Source: Bacillota bacterium
GTDB lineage: Bacteria; Bacillota; Bacilli; Alicyclobacillales; SLC66
NCBI GenBank assembly: GCA_021828865.1
Contig: JAJZCW010000013.1
Coordinates: 1-64,000 of the forward strand
Direction: 5' to 3'
DNA: 64,000 bases
Below, one piece after another: positions 60,209-64,000 of this stretch. The position numbers and the translations under genes are program-made. How positions within the stretch are numbered: the stretch's first letter is position 1; each line of letters starts with the position of its first letter. Under the pieces are notes generated by a model. The model saw only the letters and a program-made list of their open reading frames with translations. It did no database searches and was not told the origin of the DNA.

Positions 60209-61204
60209 ATGACATTTGAAGAAATTTTGGCTTGGCCGATCCCTGTGCTCATTACCGATGTGAACCGCAAGGTGCTGTATTTCAACCAAAATTGGCTAGA
60301 ACTATACGGTGCGACAGCTGATGAAGTCATCAATCAGCAACCAAGCATGATGCAATCAGGGTTTACCGCTCGAACCATCTATCAAGAGCTGAATACCAGC
60401 TTGAAAAATTCCGGAGCATGGTCTGGTGTGCTGATCAATCGCCACTTGACGGAGAAGCGTTTTTTGGTGGTTGCACTAACCATTATGAGATGGGTGGTGG
60501 AGGACCAAACCGTGTTTGTCTCGCTACATCAACCATTGGATCGTCTCTGTGTGGATAGCGCAGTTTCCATCGGATCTTTGCAAACAATGGAGGGGATTTT
60601 TCTTCTATCTATTGCAAAAATCGCGGAATGGAACGATCCTGAATTGGAGAACCACGTGCTGAGAGTTTCCAAGTTTGCCAGGTGGATCTCGGAAATGATG
60701 AGAGACAACGGTGATATTCCTGATGCGGATGTGGATTTGATCGAAGCGGCGAGTGTCGTACACGATATTGGGAAGGCGGCAGTTCCTAAAGAAATTTTAT
60801 TCAAGCCGGGATTGCTGACTGACAGTGAACGCTATCATGTCAAGGATCATGCCAGCATTGGTAGCGAAATGATTAATACCATTTATCACCAGATGCAATC
60901 GTTTCATAATCTATATGGCAAGTTGTTTGAATACGCTATGGATTCTGCGTTGACCCACCACGAATGGTGGAATGGCAACGGATACCCCAATGGATTGAAG
61001 GAAAGCCAAATACCCATCGTAGGGCGGGTCGTGGCGCTTGCGGATGTCATTGATGCGCTTTTGTCAGATCGGCCATACAAGAAGAAATGGCCACCCAGTC
61101 AGGTTTTAACATACATAAAGAATTACAGTGGCTTGCAATTTGATCCGAAAATAGTGGACGTGGTGATCACCAACTGGGATCATCGGCCGATTTTTGTGGA
61201 TTAG
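60209..61204 (+). CDS. PAS-HD-GYP c-di-GMP phosphodiesterase
   Basis: A 331-residue soluble protein: N-terminal PAS domain (about 1-110; WPIPVLITDVNRKVLYFNQNWLELYGATADEV) and HD-GYP domain with H185-D186 (VVHDIGKAAVPKEIL), HHEWWNGNGYPNGL (GYP at 258-260) and RVVALADVIDALLSDRPYK. All main metal-ligand motifs are present, so it should degrade c-di-GMP. With the EAL protein it gives the window two hydrolases against two GGDEF proteins. Begins shortly after the stress protein gene. Confidence 0.9.
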   Translation: MTFEEILAWPIPVLITDVNRKVLYFNQNWLELYGATADEVINQQPSMMQSGFTARTIYQELNTSLKNSGAWSGVLINRHLTEKRFLVVALTIMRWVVEDQTVFVSLHQPLDRLCVDSAVSIGSLQTMEGIFLLSIAKIAEWNDPELENHVLRVSKFARWISEMMRDNGDIPDADVDLIEAASVVHDIGKAAVPKEILFKPGLLTDSERYHVKDHASIGSEMINTIYHQMQSFHNLYGKLFEYAMDSALTHHEWWNGNGYPNGLKESQIPIVGRVVALADVIDALLSDRPYKKKWPPSQVLTYIKNYSGLQFDPKIVDVVITNWDHRPIFVD

Positions 61205-61219
61205 CGATACGGGGGATTG

Positions 61220-62494
61220 ATGTTGAAAAAACGACTTGAACTGCAACTGACTTTAGTTACGATGATCGTGGCCATCATCACGCATGCTATCAGCGGCGCT
61301 ATCCTCATTTGGGAACGACAAAATCACATCAGCGGAAGCTTTTTTGTCGGGCTCACCACCTTTGATTTAATTAGTGGTGTTTTTTGGCAAACACTATTAG
61401 TGTGGCTTGCTGGCCATTATATTCTGAAACAATTAAAGCAATTGAGAAGTGCCATCCAAAAAGTCGAGCAGGGTGAATTCGATATTCAAGTTCCGTTGCC
61501 GAAAATCCAAAACGAAATTTATGAAGTTTCAGTGGCTTTTCAACACACGGCTTCTGCACTTGGCGAATATCACGAGAAAATGGGGCAATCGGTGCAGCTT
61601 TTGAATAAGTCCGTTCATGAGGTGAACAGCAAGATGCAATTGGCTTCTGACGGAGCCCATTCGATTGCGCTTGCCATGAAGGAAATCACAGGCAGCGCCA
61701 TGCAAGCGGCGGAAGCTGCCGATACACAGATGCAAGGCGCCGATGCCACAAGGTTGATGATGGAGCGGTTAGAACAAGCGGTGCAATCGGAAAATCATGC
61801 GGTACAAACGTTGAATGAAGCGATCACGATGGGGGAAGAACGCACCAATCAAATTGCGAGTGAAATGCAATTAGCAAGTTCAGCAGCGGACCAAACCATC
61901 CAGAAAACCCGTCAATTAGTAGAGAAAGCACAAAGTGTTGAAGAGATATTAAACAGCGTAGAAGCGGTGGCGGAGAGCACCAACTTGATCGCCTTGAACG
62001 CTTCCATTGAAGCGGCTCGCGCTGGGGAAGCGGGGCGAGGGTTTGCAGTGGTGGCTAATGAAGTGCGAATTCTGGCTGAACAGAGCCAGGATGCCAATAA
62101 AAAGATCCAAGAAGTGGTGCGTTTGATGGTCGAGGAAATCAGCAATGTCGATCAGGCAGTGACCGATACCAGTGCTTCTTTCTCTCGTGTCGAGCAAGCA
62201 CGTAAAGAAATCGAATCCTCATTTTCAACCATTCATGACTCTGGGAAAGTGATGGGCAAAGTGGTGCAAGAAGTGCTCGTTGAAGTGAATAGGCAAAAGG
62301 CGCAGACGTCTCAACTGCAGTCGCAGGCCCATTTAATTAACGATGTCGTCCAACAGGTCATGGCGTTGACGGAGGAAGTATCTGCGACGACGAACGAACA
62401 AAATAGCGCTGTTGAGTCTGTAGAAAGTACCCTTCAACAAATGCGGGGAGTGGCAGGTAATTTAGATCAATTGCAGAATCGGGCTAAGCATTGA
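61220..62494 (+). CDS. Methyl-accepting chemotaxis protein
   Basis: A 424-residue chemoreceptor-type protein. Two N-terminal membrane helices (about 10-30 and 47-70) with only a short extracytoplasmic loop, a HAMP-like segment, and a long coiled-coil signalling domain with the hairpin tip [38 protein letters not shown]. With almost no external sensor domain it may sense membrane or internal signals. ATG at 61220 is preceded by GGGGGATTG. Ends before a terminator at 62541. Confidence 0.9.
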   Translation: MLKKRLELQLTLVTMIVAIITHAISGAILIWERQNHISGSFFVGLTTFDLISGVFWQTLLVWLAGHYILKQLKQLRSAIQKVEQGEFDIQVPLPKIQNEIYEVSVAFQHTASALGEYHEKMGQSVQLLNKSVHEVNSKMQLASDGAHSIALAMKEITGSAMQAAEAADTQMQGADATRLMMERLEQAVQSENHAVQTLNEAITMGEERTNQIASEMQLASSAADQTIQKTRQLVEKAQSVEEILNSVEAVAESTNLIALNASIEAARAGEAGRGFAVVANEVRILAEQSQDANKKIQEVVRLMVEEISNVDQAVTDTSASFSRVEQARKEIESSFSTIHDSGKVMGKVVQEVLVEVNRQKAQTSQLQSQAHLINDVVQQVMALTEEVSATTNEQNSAVESVESTLQQMRGVAGNLDQLQNRAKH

Positions 62495-62540
62495 ATTCAT
62501 ATTAATTTCTGGTGCATGAAAAAGTTGAGATTATTGATGA

Positions 62541-62565
62541 AGCACAGCACAATTGCTGTGCTTTT
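62541..62565 (+). terminator. Terminator after the chemoreceptor gene
   Basis: AGCACAGCA (62541-62549) and TGCTGTGCT (62554-62562), then TTTT. Confidence 0.8.
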
Positions 62566-62756
62566 ACTTACTTTCAATTAGTAACAATAAACAGTTCAAA
62601 CTCTTAGAAATATACTAGAAATTAGTCCGTTTGTACTAGTTTCTTCGGTTAGATTTGGTCTCCTTTCAATGAGTTCTAATGGGTATGATCATGTTGGATA
62701 GCAATACTTGTAATATTTATTATGTAATTTTATTTAAAAGATTAGGAGGAAACAAC

Positions 62757-64000
62757 GTGAGTGCATTGATTGTCGACCGCATTCAGTTTGGCGTAACGAC
62801 TGTGTATCACTTCTTGTTTGTGCCGCTGACCATCGGTCTTGCATTTCTGCTCGCCATATTAGAAACCATGTATGTTCGGTCTGGCGATGAAAAAATGAAG
62901 AAGCTGGTTCAATTCTTTGGCAGGTTGTTTTTAATTAATTTTGCCATTGGAGTGGTGACCGGTATTCTACAGGAATTCCAGTTTGGCATGAACTGGTCTG
63001 ATTATTCCCGTTATGTCGGGGATGTTTTTGGTGCACCACTCGCTGTCGAGGCGTTGTTGGCATTTTTTATGGAGTCAACATTCCTTGGCATCTGGATTTT
63101 TGGGTGGGAGCGAGTATCGAAGCGACTTCACGTGATTTCCATGTGGCTCGTGGCACTTGGTACCACACTGTCTGCGCTTTGGATTTTAACGGCGAACTCA
63201 TTTATGCAGGAACCGGTTGGATTCGCTATTCATAATGGTCATGCAGAAATGACAAGTTTTTTTGCATTGCTTGGTAACCCTCAATTGTGGGTGGAATTTC
63301 CTCACGTGATATTTGGAGCGTGGGCAACGGCATCTTTCTTCGTTCTTGGCATCAGTGCCTATCAACTAATTCGCCACTATCATGTGGATGTGTTCAAACG
63401 CTCATTTAAGGTGGCATTAACCTTAGCAGTGATATCCAGTATACTAGTAGCTTTAATGGGACACCTTCAAGCGCAACATCTGGTGAAAGCACAACCGATG
63501 AAAATGGCCGCTTCTGAAGGTCTGTGGACGACTTCACCAGAACATGCGCCATGGTCACTTATTGCAGGAATTGACGTAGCACAAAAGACAGACACCTTTA
63601 GTATCGAGATACCTTACGTGCTGAGTCTTTTGTCCTATGACAGCCTTAGCGGAAAAGTACAGGGCATGGATGAGATCCAGCAACAATATGTACAAAAGTA
63701 CGGACCAGGCAATTATATTCCTCCAGTCAATATAACCTACTGGAGTTTCCGCATTATGGTTCTTGCTGGTGTGCTGATGATCTTGTTTGCACTCTGGGGA
63801 ATTGTTGTCGTTCGTCGTAACAAGCTGGAGAACAGTCCGAAATTTATGAGAGTGCTACTGTGGTCGATCTCCCTTCCATTTATTGCAAACTCTATGGGGT
63901 GGATCATGACGGAAATTGGACGGCAACCATGGACGGTATTTGGCCTATTGAAAACTGATGTTAGCAATTCACCTATCGTTTCGACGGGCGAGGCGCTTAC
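62757..64000 (+). CDS. cydA: Cytochrome bd ubiquinol oxidase subunit I (partial)
   Basis: The first 414 residues of CydA; the gene runs past the window end. It opens MSALIVDRIQFGVTTVYHFL, where the His is a heme ligand, and shows FQFGMNWSDYSRYVGDVFGAPLAVEALLAFF and the GRQPW motif (TEIGRQPWTVFG) of the family. The Q-loop region appears short, as in Gram-positive bd oxidases. GTG at 62757 has TTAGGAGG eight bases upstream. The 190 bases between the previous terminator and this start should hold its promoter; I could not identify a Rex or Fnr site. Confidence 0.93.
   Translation, partial: MSALIVDRIQFGVTTVYHFLFVPLTIGLAFLLAILETMYVRSGDEKMKKLVQFFGRLFLINFAIGVVTGILQEFQFGMNWSDYSRYVGDVFGAPLAVEALLAFFMESTFLGIWIFGWERVSKRLHVISMWLVALGTTLSALWILTANSFMQEPVGFAIHNGHAEMTSFFALLGNPQLWVEFPHVIFGAWATASFFVLGISAYQLIRHYHVDVFKRSFKVALTLAVISSILVALMGHLQAQHLVKAQPMKMAASEGLWTTSPEHAPWSLIAGIDVAQKTDTFSIEIPYVLSLLSYDSLSGKVQGMDEIQQQYVQKYGPGNYIPPVNITYWSFRIMVLAGVLMILFALWGIVVVRRNKLENSPKFMRVLLWSISLPFIANSMGWIMTEIGRQPWTVFGLLKTDVSNSPIVSTGEAL

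Overview
The window looks like chromosomal DNA of an endospore-forming bacillus-type Firmicute. It carries the standard Bacillus block yqfC-yqfD-phoH-pgpH-ybeY-dgkA-cdd-era-yqzL-recO-glyQS-ccpN-ppsR-dnaG-sigA-trmK, a type B RNase P RNA, three cotJ spore-coat genes and YjcZ-like sporulation peptides. The frequent GTG/TTG starts and moderate GC would fit the Alicyclobacillaceae; that placement is inference.

Region 1 (1-18.4 kb) is conserved housekeeping: sporulation membrane proteins, rRNA maturation, c-di-AMP hydrolysis (PgpH-type), recombination, glycyl-tRNA synthetase, carbon-metabolism regulators (CcpN and PpsR), primase, the housekeeping sigma factor and rnpB, followed by fabH on the other strand. 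Region 2 (18.5-28 kb) is metabolic and transport: a flavin reductase, a GGDEF protein, an Lrp regulator with an aminotransferase, a DUF309 protein, phosphate and chloride transporters, a thioredoxin-reductase-like flavoprotein behind a CsoR/CstR-like palindrome, and an amino-acid permease. Region 3 (28-39.4 kb) is rich in signalling: cotJC, a radical SAM protein, a second GGDEF protein sharing a middle domain with the first, a response regulator with Glu at the phosphoacceptor site, a STAS/SpoIIE-phosphatase pair, an EAL protein, a CarH/LitR-like B12 regulator beside folE and a Rieske oxygenase, an MFS transporter, and cotJAB about 10 kb from cotJC. Region 4 (39.4-43.9 kb) holds a MoxR/DUF58/DUF4129 cluster, a fluC pair and acpS.

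Region 5 (43.9-55.5 kb) is an AT-rich integrated element bounded by two identical 100-bp direct repeats, each containing a whole tRNA-Leu(CAG) gene. The promoter of the original tRNA gene lies outside the left copy and its terminator outside the right copy. The element carries three different tyrosine recombinases, one with HxxK in place of HxxR, small HTH and DUF5659-like genes, an archaeo-eukaryotic-type primase, a GC-rich inverted repeat downstream of that primase, secreted repeat-bearing proteins with a broken duplicate, and a DUF4041/GIY-YIG nuclease of the type found in the SNIPE phage-defence protein. I read it as an integrative, probably self-replicating, defence-carrying element with no visible conjugation genes.

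Region 6 (55.5-64 kb) resumes the chromosome: an orphan adenine DNA methyltransferase with an N-terminal MerR-like HTH, moeA, two YjcZ-like peptides, tRNA-Ser(TGA), a universal stress protein, an HD-GYP protein, a chemoreceptor and the start of cydA, which is cut by the window end. All functional calls rest on motif recognition; no database search was possible.
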